Assembly: GCF_022478115.1 (NCBI RefSeq)
Contig: NZ_JAKGSC010000001.1
Span: forward strand, 372,001 to 436,000
Length of the DNA stretch: 64,000 nucleotides
Direction of reading: 5' to 3'
Source of the DNA: Tenacibaculum aquimarinum
GTDB taxonomy: Bacteria > Bacteroidota > Bacteroidia > Flavobacteriales > Flavobacteriaceae
Shown here piece after piece: positions 44,772 through 54,694 of this stretch (positions within the stretch are counted from its first letter, which is position 1; each line of letters begins with the position of its first letter). A program made the position numbers and the translations under genes. The notes under the pieces were generated by a model. It had not been told where the DNA came from and made no database searches. It saw only the letters and a list, made by a program, of their open reading frames with translations.

Positions 44772-45419
44772 TTAGTTTTCTTCGATTAATGCTTCGTTTC
44801 TACTACGTTGAATCCAAATAATAATTCCAACTACAATTAACGCCATTGGAGCTAATAACATAAATCCGTTATTTTCATAACCTAATGCGTATAATCCTGT
44901 TTTTTCAATTGGATCTCCTAAAACTTTAAATCCTAATAACGTACCAGAACCTAATAATTCTCTAAAGAATCCTACCAATATTAAAATTACACCGTAACCA
45001 ACTGCATTTCCAATTCCGTCTAAGAAAGAACGCCAAGGTCCGTTTGCTAAAGCGAAAGCTTCAAAACGTCCCATAATAATACAGTTTGTAATAATTAGTC
45101 CGATAAAAGCACCTAAGGTTTTACTTAAATCATAAGCAACCGCCTTTAATACTAAATCTACTATAATTACTAAAGTAGCAACAACAATAAGTTGCGCAAT
45201 AATTCTAATTTTTGAAGGAATAATGTTTCTCATTAAAGAGATAACAACGTTTCCTACTCCCATTACAAACAGCACTGAAACTGCCATTACAATAGAAGCT
45301 TTTAATTCTGCAGTAATTGCTAATGCAGAACAAATACCTAATACTTGAATAGTAATTGGATTGTTATCTGCAAATGGATCTGTGATTAATGCTGCGTCTT
45401 TTTTTGATAAAAGTCCCAT
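44772..45419 (-). CDS. nqrD: Na+-NQR subunit D
   Basis: This 215-residue membrane protein has six hydrophobic segments with [10 protein letters not shown] and [11 protein letters not shown], the two Cys regions that match NqrE and hold the membrane iron centre. Length is normal. It lies between nqrC (1 base) and nqrE (8 bases). Confidence 0.97.
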   Translation of the reverse strand: MGLLSKKDAALITDPFADNNPITIQVLGICSALAITAELKASIVMAVSVLFVMGVGNVVISLMRNIIPSKIRIIAQLIVVATLVIIVDLVLKAVAYDLSKTLGAFIGLIITNCIIMGRFEAFALANGPWRSFLDGIGNAVGYGVILILVGFFRELLGSGTLLGFKVLGDPIEKTGLYALGYENNGFMLLAPMALIVVGIIIWIQRSRNEALIEEN

Positions 45420-45420
45420 A

Positions 45421-46167
45421 TTAATTTGTTTTTAATGTTTTAAAGTAAGGTACATATTTTCTCAACTCAGACTTAATCATTGCTGAAACTCCATCACCAG
45501 TAATTGTTGCACCGGCAATTGCATCTACTTCGTTATCTGTTTTATCTATATTCTTTGGATCGTTGTTGGATTTAGAAATTGCAATTCCTTTGAAATTACC
45601 ATCATTTTTTAAATTTTCTCCAATAAAGTCATCCATAAAGAAACGTAGTTTAATGTTTGCACCTAAACCTGCTGTTTCTCCTTTATGATCAAAATAGGCT
45701 CCTTGAATAACCATATTTTCATCCATACCAACATAAGCCCAAACTGCATCCCAAAGACCTTTTCCTCTAATTGGTGCGATGTAAAATGTTTTACCATCTT
45801 TTTCTCCAATAAATAAAGGTAACTTTCTTTCTTTCCCTTCTTTTTCTGCTGTTTGTTGCTTTTTAACATCAATTAAATACGCATTTTCATCTTCGGTAGT
45901 TTTACCTCCTTGAATAACAATTTGCTTTGTAATGTATTTAGAAAATTCTCCAGCTACTTTATCTTTAGAAACAAAGATTGCGCTAGATTCATCATTTTCA
46001 TTTACACCCATTGCGTATAAAATGTTTTGTTGTTTTTCTATACGTTTATTTTCATCAATTGTTGGTTTCAACGACGAAGCTAAAAACGCTAATAATGATC
46101 CTACTACTATTACCATTCCTGTGGCAAAAAGTAGTGTATATAAATTACTATCTGTTCTCTTACTCAT
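45421..46167 (-). CDS. nqrC: Na+-NQR subunit C
   Basis: This 248-residue protein has an N-terminal anchor (about 12-32) and the FMN attachment motif DAIAGATITGDGV, in which the second Thr of GAT-x-T takes covalent FMN. It belongs with nqrB two bases upstream. Confidence 0.97.
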   Translation of the reverse strand: MSKRTDSNLYTLLFATGMVIVVGSLLAFLASSLKPTIDENKRIEKQQNILYAMGVNENDESSAIFVSKDKVAGEFSKYITKQIVIQGGKTTEDENAYLIDVKKQQTAEKEGKERKLPLFIGEKDGKTFYIAPIRGKGLWDAVWAYVGMDENMVIQGAYFDHKGETAGLGANIKLRFFMDDFIGENLKNDGNFKGIAISKSNNDPKNIDKTDNEVDAIAGATITGDGVSAMIKSELRKYVPYFKTLKTN

Positions 46168-46169
46168 AA

Positions 46170-47375
46170 CTAGGCAGTTTTAACTTTAGCACGTTTTAAT
46201 CTCTTTTTTACATTTCCTTGAACCACATAATGGTCAATTGTTGGTGCAAATACATTCATTAATAGAATTGCAAGCATTACTCCTTCTGGATATGCTGGAT
46301 TGAAAACACGAATCATAATAGATATAAAACCAATTAAGAAACCGTAAATCCATTTTCCTTTATTGGTTTGCGATGCTGTTACAGGATCTGTTGCCATATA
46401 CACTGCTCCAAATGCAAAACCTCCAATTAATAGATGCTTCCAGAAATCTAAACTCATTAATCCATAAAACTTACTTGTTTCACCAATCCAACCCATTTCT
46501 ACAACTTGGTTGAATACAAAGCCCATTACTAAAGCTCCGATTACTGCTGATAACATTATTCTCCAACTTCCTATTTTAGTGAAAATTAAAAATAATGCTC
46601 CAAGTAGTATTAATAAAGTTGATGTTTCACCAACCGAACCTGGAATAAATCCGAAGAACATATCCCAATTAGAAAAGCTTGATTGTGCATTTTGTGCTAA
46701 ACTACCTAACATAGTTTCACCTGAAATTGCATCTGCTGTTCCTGTTAATTCTCTTGCGTCTGCTACCCAAACTTTATCTCCAGACATCCAAGTTGGATAT
46801 GCAAAGAATAAGAATGCTCTAATTGTTAAAGCTGGATTTAAGATATTCATTCCTGTTCCTCCAAAAACTTCTTTACCAATAACAACACCAAAGATTACGG
46901 CTACTGCCAACATCCAAAGTGGTAAATCGATTGGTACAATTAATGGAACTAGCATTCCTGTAACTAAGTATCCTTCTTCTACTTCGTGACCTTTAATTAC
47001 AGCAAAAATAAATTCTACTATTAATCCAACTCCATACGATACAATTACTAATGGTAAAATTTTAGCTGCTCCGATAAGTAAATTATCTAAGTTCCAGAAA
47101 TCTCCACTAAAGAAAGACATTCCTTCAGTAAAACCATTAATTGCTGCGTTGTGTTGGTAACCAGCGTTAAACATACCGAAGATTAAACAAGGTACTAATG
47201 CCATAATTACTATGTTCATTGTACGCTTTAAATCATCTGCAGCTTTTATATGAGTTCCGTTATGAGTAGTCTCATTTGGTAAGTATAAAAAGGTATGGAT
47301 TGCATTAAATGCAGGTGCCATTTTGGTTCCTTTATACTTCTCTTTTAAATTATGTAAATTTTGTTTTAAGCCCAT
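46170..47375 (-). CDS. nqrB: Na+-NQR subunit B
   Basis: This 401-residue protein has about ten hydrophobic segments and the FMN-binding stretch IPGSVGETSTLLILLGA, with the Thr that takes covalent FMN, plus GGTGMNILNPALTIRAF. It is the sodium-channel subunit. One base separates it from nqrA. Confidence 0.97.
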   Translation of the reverse strand: MGLKQNLHNLKEKYKGTKMAPAFNAIHTFLYLPNETTHNGTHIKAADDLKRTMNIVIMALVPCLIFGMFNAGYQHNAAINGFTEGMSFFSGDFWNLDNLLIGAAKILPLVIVSYGVGLIVEFIFAVIKGHEVEEGYLVTGMLVPLIVPIDLPLWMLAVAVIFGVVIGKEVFGGTGMNILNPALTIRAFLFFAYPTWMSGDKVWVADARELTGTADAISGETMLGSLAQNAQSSFSNWDMFFGFIPGSVGETSTLLILLGALFLIFTKIGSWRIMLSAVIGALVMGFVFNQVVEMGWIGETSKFYGLMSLDFWKHLLIGGFAFGAVYMATDPVTASQTNKGKWIYGFLIGFISIMIRVFNPAYPEGVMLAILLMNVFAPTIDHYVVQGNVKKRLKRAKVKTA

Positions 47376-47376
47376 A

Positions 47377-48723
47377 TTATCCTAATTCTTCTCTCATTAA
47401 ATCTAACCCTTCTCTGATTATTTTTTGGTGAGGTTGTTTTGATACACAAATAAACTCAGTCAATGCAAAATCTTCTGGTGCAACTTCATAAGCACCTAAA
47501 GCTTCCATTTCATCTAAATCTTTATACATACAAGCTTTTAAAAGTTGCATTGGATAAATATCTAAAGGAAAAACTTCTTCATAAGACCCTGTAACTACAA
47601 ATGCTCTATGCTCACCGTTTGTATTGGTGTTTAGATCATATTTTTTCTTTGGAGTTAACCAAGAAAAAGTAAATGCTCTTGAAGTAGAAATCTTATTAAA
47701 AATTGGCTTATTCCATCCAAATAGTTCATAATCATTTCCTTCTGGAATTGCAGTAATTTGAGTGTCGTAATATCCTAAGAAATTATCTTGAGAAACTTGC
47801 GTTCCACTTAAAACATTTCCACTAATAATACGCTCGTTATCTGTATCTAAATTACCTTTAACAACATCTCCTATATTTGCTCCTGCTAATGCAGTTACAT
47901 AGTGAGGTTTGTTAAACTTAGAACCTGTTAATGCTACTGTTCTTGTTGCATTGAATTTTCCTGTTAAGAATAATTCACCTATTACAACTAAGTCTTGCGG
48001 ATTAACAACCCAAACAACTTCTCCTTTATTTATAGGACTTACTTTAGCAATTTGCGTACTAACATTTCCTATTGGATGCGGTCCAGAAACTTGGTGCACT
48101 TCAACCCCTTTAGCCGAAGCTAATGGTGAGTTTGAAGAACCTACAGCAACATGTACTCTACCTGTTGTTAACTTTGTTAACGCAGTTAAAGCTGTTTGCA
48201 ACTCTGCTTCCTTACCTTTTAAAGTATAATCTAAATCTCCTGCTAACGGTGCACTTGCGTACCCTGAAACAAAAATTGCTTTTGGTGCTTGGTTTGGATT
48301 TGCAACAACATCATACGGACGTTGTTTAACAAAAGGCCAACAACCAGAAGCAAATAAATGATTTTTAACTTCTTCAGCAGACATTGCGTCTACATTAGCT
48401 GTTCCAAAATCTTTATAATCTTGCTTACTATCTGCAGTAATTTTGATGGTTAATACTTTTCTTCTTTCTCCACGTATTATCTCAGAAATTTTACCACTTA
48501 CCGGACTTGGAAATAAAATACGCTCATCACTTTTATCATAAAAAAGTGCTTCACCTGCTTTTACCTCTGTTCCTTCTTTTGCTAAAATCTTAGGGACAAC
48601 TCCATGAAAGTCTTCGGGATTTACTGCATAAACACTACCTAAAGAAAGTTTGGTAGTTGTTTGTTCTGCATCACCGACAAGCTTAATATCTAAGCCTTTT
48701 TTAATTCGAATGTCTTTTGACAT
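47377..48723 (-). CDS. nqrA: Na+-NQR subunit A
   Basis: This 448-residue soluble subunit has the biotin/lipoyl-like start MSKDIRIKKGLDIKLVG and PKILAKEGTEVKAGEALF, and the pattern GCWPFVKQRPYD. It contributes to quinone binding. ATG 48723 is chosen over an in-frame codon two residues upstream. It is the first gene of nqrABCDEF and has a promoter box at 48760-48767. Confidence 0.97.
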   Translation of the reverse strand: MSKDIRIKKGLDIKLVGDAEQTTTKLSLGSVYAVNPEDFHGVVPKILAKEGTEVKAGEALFYDKSDERILFPSPVSGKISEIIRGERRKVLTIKITADSKQDYKDFGTANVDAMSAEEVKNHLFASGCWPFVKQRPYDVVANPNQAPKAIFVSGYASAPLAGDLDYTLKGKEAELQTALTALTKLTTGRVHVAVGSSNSPLASAKGVEVHQVSGPHPIGNVSTQIAKVSPINKGEVVWVVNPQDLVVIGELFLTGKFNATRTVALTGSKFNKPHYVTALAGANIGDVVKGNLDTDNERIISGNVLSGTQVSQDNFLGYYDTQITAIPEGNDYELFGWNKPIFNKISTSRAFTFSWLTPKKKYDLNTNTNGEHRAFVVTGSYEEVFPLDIYPMQLLKACMYKDLDEMEALGAYEVAPEDFALTEFICVSKQPHQKIIREGLDLMREELG

Positions 48724-48759
48724 AGTCAAGTTTAACTTTTAGTTATCTTAAAAAACATG

Positions 48760-48767
48760 CAAATTTA
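48760..48767 (-). promoter_or_regulatory. -7 box of the nqr operon
   Basis: Minus strand TAAATTTG followed by C fits TAnnTTTG, 37 bases before the nqrA ATG. Confidence 0.6.
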
Positions 48768-48872
48768 CTGATTTTGTCAATTTTTAATAAACATTTGCTT
48801 TCTTATCTTTAAACAAAAACTTTATTTATATTCGTTCTAAATAAAACGATTTTAGTTTGGCGTATATTTTGA

Positions 48873-48880
48873 TACATTTG
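48873..48880 (+). promoter_or_regulatory. -7 box of T9SS plug gene
   Basis: TACATTTG fits TAnnTTTG, but only five bases separate it from the ATG at 48886. Transcription would begin at or just before the start codon. Confidence 0.5.
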
Positions 48881-48885
48881 TAAAT

Positions 48886-50103
48886 ATGATAAAGAATTGC
48901 ATCCTTTCTTTTTTTCTATTGATGTTGGGCTTAGCTCAAAGTCAAAATATAAAAACCATTCAACTACGCCCATTAGCTGAAAATCAATTTTCGGCAATTG
49001 TTCCTTTAGGTTCTGTTTTAGAATTATCTTTTGATGATTTAGATGCAGATAGTAAAGAATATCAATATAAAATAAAACATATGACTCCAGATTGGGAGCC
49101 TAGCAACTTAATCTCTAATCAATATATAAACGGATTTGAACAAAACTACATTTCAAATGTTTCAAATTCATTTAATACGTTACAAAACTACTCTCATTAT
49201 TCGGTACAAATACCAAATCAAAGTACCCAAATTACCAAAAGCGGTAATTACTTATTATCTGTTTTAGATGAATATGACGAAATACTGTTTACACGTAAAT
49301 TTGTTCTCTATGAAAATGCCACAACAGTTGGTGTAGCTGTTTACAGAAGTAGAGACACTAAAACAATAAACGAACAACAAACCATACAATTCTCTATAAA
49401 CTATCCTGGACTTCGAATAAATAATCCATCTCAGGAAATAAGTGTTTCTCTCATACAAAATAATAATTGGAACACGGCAATAAATAATTTACAACCTCAA
49501 TTTTTACGACAGAATCAACTTTTGTACAAGTACACAAGAGAAACTAATTTTTGGGGCGGAAATGAATATTTACATTTCGACAATAAATACATTAGAAACA
49601 CAAGTTTAAATATTGCTAAGACGGAGCAAAAAGAAATTTTTCATAATTACCTTTATATAGACGAGCCCAGAGCAGAAAACATTTACACCTATAATCCTGA
49701 TATAAACGGACAGTTTGTTGTACGAACTTTAGACGGAAAAGATTCAGAAACGGAAGCAGATTACGCAATGTTACATTTTGCCCTGGAAGCTACAGAACCT
49801 TATAAAAATAAAGATGTTTACGTATTTGGTGCTTTCAACAATTTTGAACTGAATGCTAAAAACAAAATGACATACAATAAGGAAGGAAAGTTTTATGAAG
49901 CTGAAATTCCTTTAAAACAAGGTTTTTACAATTACAGTTATGCAACAATTAATGAAAATGGCGTTGTAAATTTATCTGAAATTGATGGCTCTTTTTATCA
50001 AACAGAAAATGAATATACAGTAATTGTTTACTACAAACCTTTTGGAGAAATTTACCACAGAGTAATTGGAGTTGGCACTGGTTTTTTTGATCAAAATAGG
50101 TAA
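48886..50103 (+). CDS. type IX secretion system plug protein (DUF5103)
   Basis: This 405-residue protein has a signal peptide (ending LAQSQ) and the DUF5103 pattern: IKTIQLRPL, YQYKIKHMTPDWEPSNL, SNSFNTLQNYSHYSVQIPN, and a late region with VYVFGAFNNFELN and KQGFYNYSYA. The DUF5103 family includes the periplasmic plug that closes the SprA translocon of the T9SS. It is a single gene ahead of apaG. It diverges from nqrA. Confidence 0.88.
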   Translation: MIKNCILSFFLLMLGLAQSQNIKTIQLRPLAENQFSAIVPLGSVLELSFDDLDADSKEYQYKIKHMTPDWEPSNLISNQYINGFEQNYISNVSNSFNTLQNYSHYSVQIPNQSTQITKSGNYLLSVLDEYDEILFTRKFVLYENATTVGVAVYRSRDTKTINEQQTIQFSINYPGLRINNPSQEISVSLIQNNNWNTAINNLQPQFLRQNQLLYKYTRETNFWGGNEYLHFDNKYIRNTSLNIAKTEQKEIFHNYLYIDEPRAENIYTYNPDINGQFVVRTLDGKDSETEADYAMLHFALEATEPYKNKDVYVFGAFNNFELNAKNKMTYNKEGKFYEAEIPLKQGFYNYSYATINENGVVNLSEIDGSFYQTENEYTVIVYYKPFGEIYHRVIGVGTGFFDQNR

Positions 50104-50177
50104 TACTCTTATCACAACTTTACACATCTTCCAGTTTAAAACTTGCACTACTCAAACAAAACCATTATTTTTATTCG

Positions 50178-50564
50178 ATGGTTACAAAAATAACAAATGG
50201 CATTCAAATTTCTGTAAAGACTACTTACGATGGAACAATCCACCGTAATAACATAACCTACCATGCTTTTAGTTATTATATTTCTATTGTAAATAAATCT
50301 AAAGACACTGTACAATTAACGGAACGCTTCTGGAATATTTACGACTCTTTAAATGACCCTGAATTTGTTGAAGGAGAAGGTGTAGTTGGACAAACTCCAA
50401 CATTATTACCAAATGATGAATACACTTACAAATCTAATTGTTATTTACAATCTACCGCAGGTTCAATGAAAGGATTTTATAAAATGATTAACCAAGAAAA
50501 CAATGATGAGTTTTTAGTAGCAATTCCAACTTTTCAACTAACAACGACACCACAACTTAACTAA
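50178..50564 (+). CDS. apaG: ApaG protein
   Basis: This 128-residue protein has a fibronectin III-like fold with ITNGIQISVKTTYDG and RFWNIYDSLNDPEFVEGEGVVGQTPTLLPNDEYTYKS condensed here as the ApaG central strands, and GSMKGFYKM. ApaG is linked to divalent-cation efflux in Salmonella; molecular role is unsettled. Its stop overlaps the next start by one base. Confidence 0.92.
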   Translation: MVTKITNGIQISVKTTYDGTIHRNNITYHAFSYYISIVNKSKDTVQLTERFWNIYDSLNDPEFVEGEGVVGQTPTLLPNDEYTYKSNCYLQSTAGSMKGFYKMINQENNDEFLVAIPTFQLTTTPQLN

Positions 50565-51694
50565 TGGCTAAAAGTAAAAAGCTCGTAAAAATAAAAGACC
50601 CTGAATGTTTAAATTGCGGCTATCCTTTTTCTGGTTATGAAGTTTTTTGCCCAGAATGTGGTCAAAAAAACAAAGGAGTTAAACTTACATTTGGTAGTTT
50701 TATTAAAGAGGTATTTAATGGTTTTGTTTCTTGGGACGCAAAATTTTGGAAAACCATTGTTCCTTTAATAATTAAACCCGGTAAAGTTTCTAAAGACTAC
50801 GTAGAAGGTAAAAGAATGCGATACTCCAACCCGTTTCGTTTTTACATTACCGTTTCCATTATCTTCTTTATTCTACTTGGTTTTTTCAATAATTTTAATG
50901 AGTTTAAATACTTAAATAACGGCAATACAAAAAAAGAAACTAGTAAAAAGAAAACGAAAAAAAAATCAGGTGACAAAAAAGAGATAACACAACAAGAAAT
51001 AGATTCTATAAAAAACGAAGTGAGTGAGTCTTTGGACAAAAACCCGTTTATGCCAGCAGTAGCTAAAAAAGAAATTTTAAAAGCTGTTGAACAAAAAGCT
51101 AAAGATACTACAGCTTATTCTTCCGGAGGAAATTCAATTTCTTTTGGTGGAAGCAGTAGAATTGATAAGTTCTTTAAATTTCAAAAAAAACACCCAGAGT
51201 TAGAAATAGACGATGCACTAGATAGTCTTAAATACGATAAAGTTTTTCTAAATAGATTTTTATACAAAAGAGCAAGTGTTACAAATTCGTTATTGAATAA
51301 TAAAGACATAGAAAACACATTAGAAAAGGAAATGATATCTTACGGTTCTATTTCTTTATTTATTTTACTTCCAATATTTGCAATATTTTTAAAACTCTTC
51401 TATATCAGAAGAAAGTATACTTATGTAGAACATTTAATATTTGTTTTTCATACACAAACCGTGTTTTTTATACTTTCTCTAATCTATTTATTATTAAACT
51501 TCTTCTTTGAAATTGATACTGAGTGGTTATTTATTTTACTCTTTTTAATTTATCTTTTTATGGCAATGAAAAAGTTTTATCAACAAGGAAATTTTAAGAC
51601 TTTTATAAAGTTTAGTATGATAAACTTTATCTACATGATTTTAGCAACTTTTGGAGTAGTGTTTGCTTTCGCAGCCTCTTTTGCTTTTATGTAA
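50564..51694 (+). CDS. DUF3667 membrane protein with zinc ribbon
   Basis: This 376-residue protein begins with a zinc ribbon (Cys15, 18, 29, 32 in CLNCGYPFSGYEVFCPECG), then the DUF3667 motif VSKDYVEGKRMRYSNPFRFY, one helix (about 98-112), a charged middle, and four C-terminal helices (about 263-375). Family function is unknown. Its end overlaps the convergent NRDE gene by 8 bases. Confidence 0.85.
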   Translation: MAKSKKLVKIKDPECLNCGYPFSGYEVFCPECGQKNKGVKLTFGSFIKEVFNGFVSWDAKFWKTIVPLIIKPGKVSKDYVEGKRMRYSNPFRFYITVSIIFFILLGFFNNFNEFKYLNNGNTKKETSKKKTKKKSGDKKEITQQEIDSIKNEVSESLDKNPFMPAVAKKEILKAVEQKAKDTTAYSSGGNSISFGGSSRIDKFFKFQKKHPELEIDDALDSLKYDKVFLNRFLYKRASVTNSLLNNKDIENTLEKEMISYGSISLFILLPIFAIFLKLFYIRRKYTYVEHLIFVFHTQTVFFILSLIYLLLNFFFEIDTEWLFILLFLIYLFMAMKKFYQQGNFKTFIKFSMINFIYMILATFGVVFAFAASFAFM

Positions 51695-52394
51695 TAGTTT
51701 CTAGAATAGAATTATCTTGTAAATTATAATACAAAACATTTATCTTTTCTTCGAATACTTTTTTTACTGAAGTAATACTAACAGTTTCTACAAACGGTCG
51801 TTTCATTTTTAACGAAGTACCAACAGTTCCTTTTATTTCATCTTGATGAAATTCTAAAATGTTTTCTTGCTGAAAATTGGCTTGCTCTTTTAACCAACCT
51901 GCAAACCAATCTTTTCTCATTTGCTTCATTTCTTCAGTATATAAAGTTGAAGAAGACCAAATGTGTGGTTTTTGAGCAAGTTTAATAAAATGTTTTTCAG
52001 TTCCGTCCCAAACCAATTCGTAGGTTTCTAGTTGATTATTCCAATCAACCAAAACAATAGTAAATGGTTCAATATCCACAAAATCATAATCAGTTATAAA
52101 AGCTACAGCATTATCTGAAGTTAAAATTTCTTTTACAATTATACCTCTACTTAATCTGTAATACTCGTTACGTTCGTGTTTTGTAAATCCGCCATTTAAT
52201 AAACAAACTAACCTGTTTTTTTCACTTAAACCAATCCAAGTTCCTCCAGCTAATTCATCTTTCGGAAAGATCAATTCCACACCATTTTCATCATATTTTT
52301 TAGGCGGAATGGTTTTTCGTATTGGACTTTCGTCTCTATTAGAAGTTAATATAAAATCGTTATTTCCTAAAGGAAGATAGGTAACAGTACACAT
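51687..52394 (-). CDS. NRDE (TANGO2-like) family protein
   Basis: This 235-residue protein begins MCTVTYLPLGNNDFILTSNRDES, which holds the NRDE motif and the leading Cys that is thought to be the catalytic N-terminal nucleophile. LLNGGFTKH also fits. Human TANGO2 is a member; a role in heme handling has been proposed for the family. It diverges from pruA. Confidence 0.9.
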   Translation of the reverse strand: MCTVTYLPLGNNDFILTSNRDESPIRKTIPPKKYDENGVELIFPKDELAGGTWIGLSEKNRLVCLLNGGFTKHERNEYYRLSRGIIVKEILTSDNAVAFITDYDFVDIEPFTIVLVDWNNQLETYELVWDGTEKHFIKLAQKPHIWSSSTLYTEEMKQMRKDWFAGWLKEQANFQQENILEFHQDEIKGTVGTSLKMKRPFVETVSITSVKKVFEEKINVLYYNLQDNSILETIT

Positions 52395-52452
52395 TTACTT
52401 TTCTTGATAAAATTAGCTTCAATTTAGCACAAAATCGTTTGATTAAAAATCG

Positions 52453-52460
52453 TAACTTTG
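52453..52460 (+). promoter_or_regulatory. -7 box of pruA
   Basis: TAACTTTG fits TAnnTTTG, 40 bases before the ATG. Confidence 0.6.
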
Positions 52461-52499
52461 TAATTCAAATTTAATATAAATTCACAAACAACATACAAA

Positions 52500-54125
52500 A
52501 TGGCAAGAGGATTTTTTAACGTTCCAAAAGCAGTAAACGAGCCTGTAAAAGGCTATGCTCCAGGATCTCCAGAAAGAGAAGAATTATTAGCTACTTACAA
52601 AACAATGTTTAACAGCAATATTGATGTGCCAATGCATATTAATGGCGAAGAAGTTAGAACAGGAAACACAAAAAATATAACTCCACCACACGATCATAAA
52701 CATGTTGTAGGACAATATCATACAGCAGACAAGTCTCACGTAGATACTGCAATTTCTACAGCATTAGCTGCAAGAGAAGCTTGGTCTTCTGTTTCTTGGA
52801 TGGAAAGAGCTTCAATTTTCTTAAAAGCTGCTGAATTATTAGCAGGACCTTATAGAGCAAAAATGAATGCTGCAACAATGATTGCACAATCTAAAAACGT
52901 ACACCAAGCAGAAATTGATGCCGCTTGTGAAATGATAGATTTCTTCCGTTTTAATGTACAATACATGACGGATATTTTTAAAGATCAACCAGCATCTGCA
53001 CCAGGAATTTGGAACAGAGTTGAGTACAGACCTTTAGAAGGGTTTGTATATGCAATTTCTCCTTTTAACTTTACATCTATTGCCGCAAACTTACCTGCAT
53101 CTGCAGCGTTAATGGGTAATGTTGTTGTTTGGAAACCATCTGATCATCAAGCATATTCTGCACAAGTAATTGTAGATTTATTTAAAGAAGCTGGTTTGCC
53201 AGATGGAGTTATAAATGTTGTTTACGGAGATCCTGTTATGATTTCTGACACTGTTTTATCGCATGCAGATTTCTCTGGATTACATTTTACAGGTTCTACA
53301 TTTGTATTTAAAGAATTATGGAAACAAATAGGTAACAACATTCATACTTATAAAACGTACCCAAGAATTGTTGGAGAAACTGGTGGAAAAGATTTTATTT
53401 GGGCACACAACTCTGCAAATCCTTTACAAATTGCAACCGCAATTACAAGAGGTGCATTTGAATATCAAGGTCAAAAATGTTCTGCAGCATCACGTGCTTA
53501 CATTCCAACTTCAATTTGGAGCGATGTAAAGAAACATTTAGTTGCACAAACAAACGAATTAAAAATGGGTTCTCCAGAAGATCCATCTAACTTTGTAAAT
53601 GCAGTAATACACGAAGGTTCTTTCGATAAAATTGCAAAATATATTGACCTTGCAAAAGGAGACAAAGACGCAGAAGTTATAATTGGAGGTAATTACGATA
53701 AATCTGTAGGTTACTTTATTGAGCCAACAGTTATTTTAGCAAAATCGCCAACATTTGCAACCATGACAACTGAATTATTTGGACCTGTTATGACTATCTA
53801 TTTATACGAAGATGCAGAATGGGAAGCTTCATTAAAATTAGTTGATGAATCTACAGAATACGCATTAACAGGAGCTGTTTTATCTACAGACAGGTACATT
53901 GTAGAAAAAGCATCTAAAGCTTTAGAAAACGCTGCAGGAAACTTCTATATTAACGACAAACCAACTGGAGCAGTTGTAGGTCAGCAACCATTTGGAGGCG
54001 CAAGAGCATCTGGAACAAATGACAAAGCAGGTTCTGCACAAAACTTATTACGTTGGACATCTGTTCGATTAATTAAAGAAACATTTGTAACACCAACAGA
54101 CTATAAATATCCTTTTTTAGGGTAA
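52500..54125 (+). CDS. pruA: 1-pyrroline-5-carboxylate (glutamate semialdehyde) dehydrogenase
   Basis: This 541-residue aldehyde dehydrogenase has YAISPFNFTSIAANLPASAALMGN, VVWKPSD, the Glu motif GETGGKDF, and the active Cys in FEYQGQKCSAASR, plus PFGGARASGTN. It oxidises glutamate semialdehyde to glutamate in proline use. Length fits the monofunctional PruA; the proline dehydrogenase is not adjacent. It has its own promoter and terminator. Confidence 0.96.
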   Translation: MARGFFNVPKAVNEPVKGYAPGSPEREELLATYKTMFNSNIDVPMHINGEEVRTGNTKNITPPHDHKHVVGQYHTADKSHVDTAISTALAAREAWSSVSWMERASIFLKAAELLAGPYRAKMNAATMIAQSKNVHQAEIDAACEMIDFFRFNVQYMTDIFKDQPASAPGIWNRVEYRPLEGFVYAISPFNFTSIAANLPASAALMGNVVVWKPSDHQAYSAQVIVDLFKEAGLPDGVINVVYGDPVMISDTVLSHADFSGLHFTGSTFVFKELWKQIGNNIHTYKTYPRIVGETGGKDFIWAHNSANPLQIATAITRGAFEYQGQKCSAASRAYIPTSIWSDVKKHLVAQTNELKMGSPEDPSNFVNAVIHEGSFDKIAKYIDLAKGDKDAEVIIGGNYDKSVGYFIEPTVILAKSPTFATMTTELFGPVMTIYLYEDAEWEASLKLVDESTEYALTGAVLSTDRYIVEKASKALENAAGNFYINDKPTGAVVGQQPFGGARASGTNDKAGSAQNLLRWTSVRLIKETFVTPTDYKYPFLG

Positions 54126-54147
54126 TCAGAAATAGTAATTAATAAAG

Positions 54148-54177
54148 AATCCCGAGCATTTTGCTTGGGATTTTTTT
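54148..54177 (+). terminator. terminator of pruA
   Basis: AATCCCGAGCA pairs with TGCTTGGGATT (one G-U pair) and is followed by T7, 22 bases after the stop. Confidence 0.92.
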
Positions 54178-54179
54178 GT

Positions 54180-54262
54180 TTGAAGCTATTTCCTGCTTTC
54201 GCTACTCGCTTTTTTTTCGTACCTCAAAAAAGAGCTCAAACAAACCGCTCAATCAGGGCTAA
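54180..54262 (-). repeat. dispersed repeat family 2, copy 2
   Basis: On the minus strand this holds TTTGAGCTCTTTTTTGA (within 54224-54244), then GGTACGAAAAAAAAGCGAGT, matching copy 1 at 38075-38140. The region between pruA and the small membrane gene is otherwise without features. Confidence 0.7.
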
Positions 54263-54332
54263 AATTGTTTGCCGCTAATCTTAGTATTTTACTTCAAATC
54301 ATTTCTAAATTTATTTCAGTAAATTTGAGTTT

Positions 54333-54620
54333 TTGAACATAAAAACACTTAATATTTTGAACCAACTTAAGACAATAATCAAGTTAAAGACACTTATTTT
54401 ATTAAATATTTTCTTTTTTCTGTTTAGTGTTTTTATTTTTAGCAATCTTAGAATTTTAGGAAACATAGCAAGTGCTAGAGATTTAATTCAGTTTTTTTCT
54501 GCGGTTTCTGTGGTTCTTTTTATAATAACAATAGTTAAAAAATATAAAATATCATGGATTGTTACAAGTGCAATTCCTGCCATTATCTTTGGAATAGTTG
54601 CACTTTCTGAAACCTTATAA
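54333..54620 (+). CDS. small membrane protein of unknown function
   Basis: This 95-residue frame has three hydrophobic segments (about 22-42, 50-66 and 73-90). There is no early ATG; TTG at 54333 or TTG at 54357 are the candidates, the second giving MNQLKTIIKLK. A TAAATTTG box at 54320-54327 would start transcription almost at the first TTG. I recognise no family. It stands alone between pruA and the helicase. Confidence 0.45.
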   Translation: MNIKTLNILNQLKTIIKLKTLILLNIFFFLFSVFIFSNLRILGNIASARDLIQFFSAVSVVLFIITIVKKYKISWIVTSAIPAIIFGIVALSETL

Positions 54621-54672
54621 TATCTATAAATTTAACTATTAAAAATTACATTTCTAATATCTTGTTTTAAGT

Positions 54673-54680
54673 TACCTTTG
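54673..54680 (+). promoter_or_regulatory. -7 box of RNA helicase gene
   Basis: TACCTTTG fits TAnnTTTG, 14 bases before the ATG, so the leader is short. Confidence 0.6.
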
Positions 54681-54694
54681 CATAAAAAATAAAT

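Noticed and set aside
46510..46989. 159-residue plus-strand frame opposite nqrB
   Set aside because: Antisense to nqrB with no promoter, family resemblance or start context.
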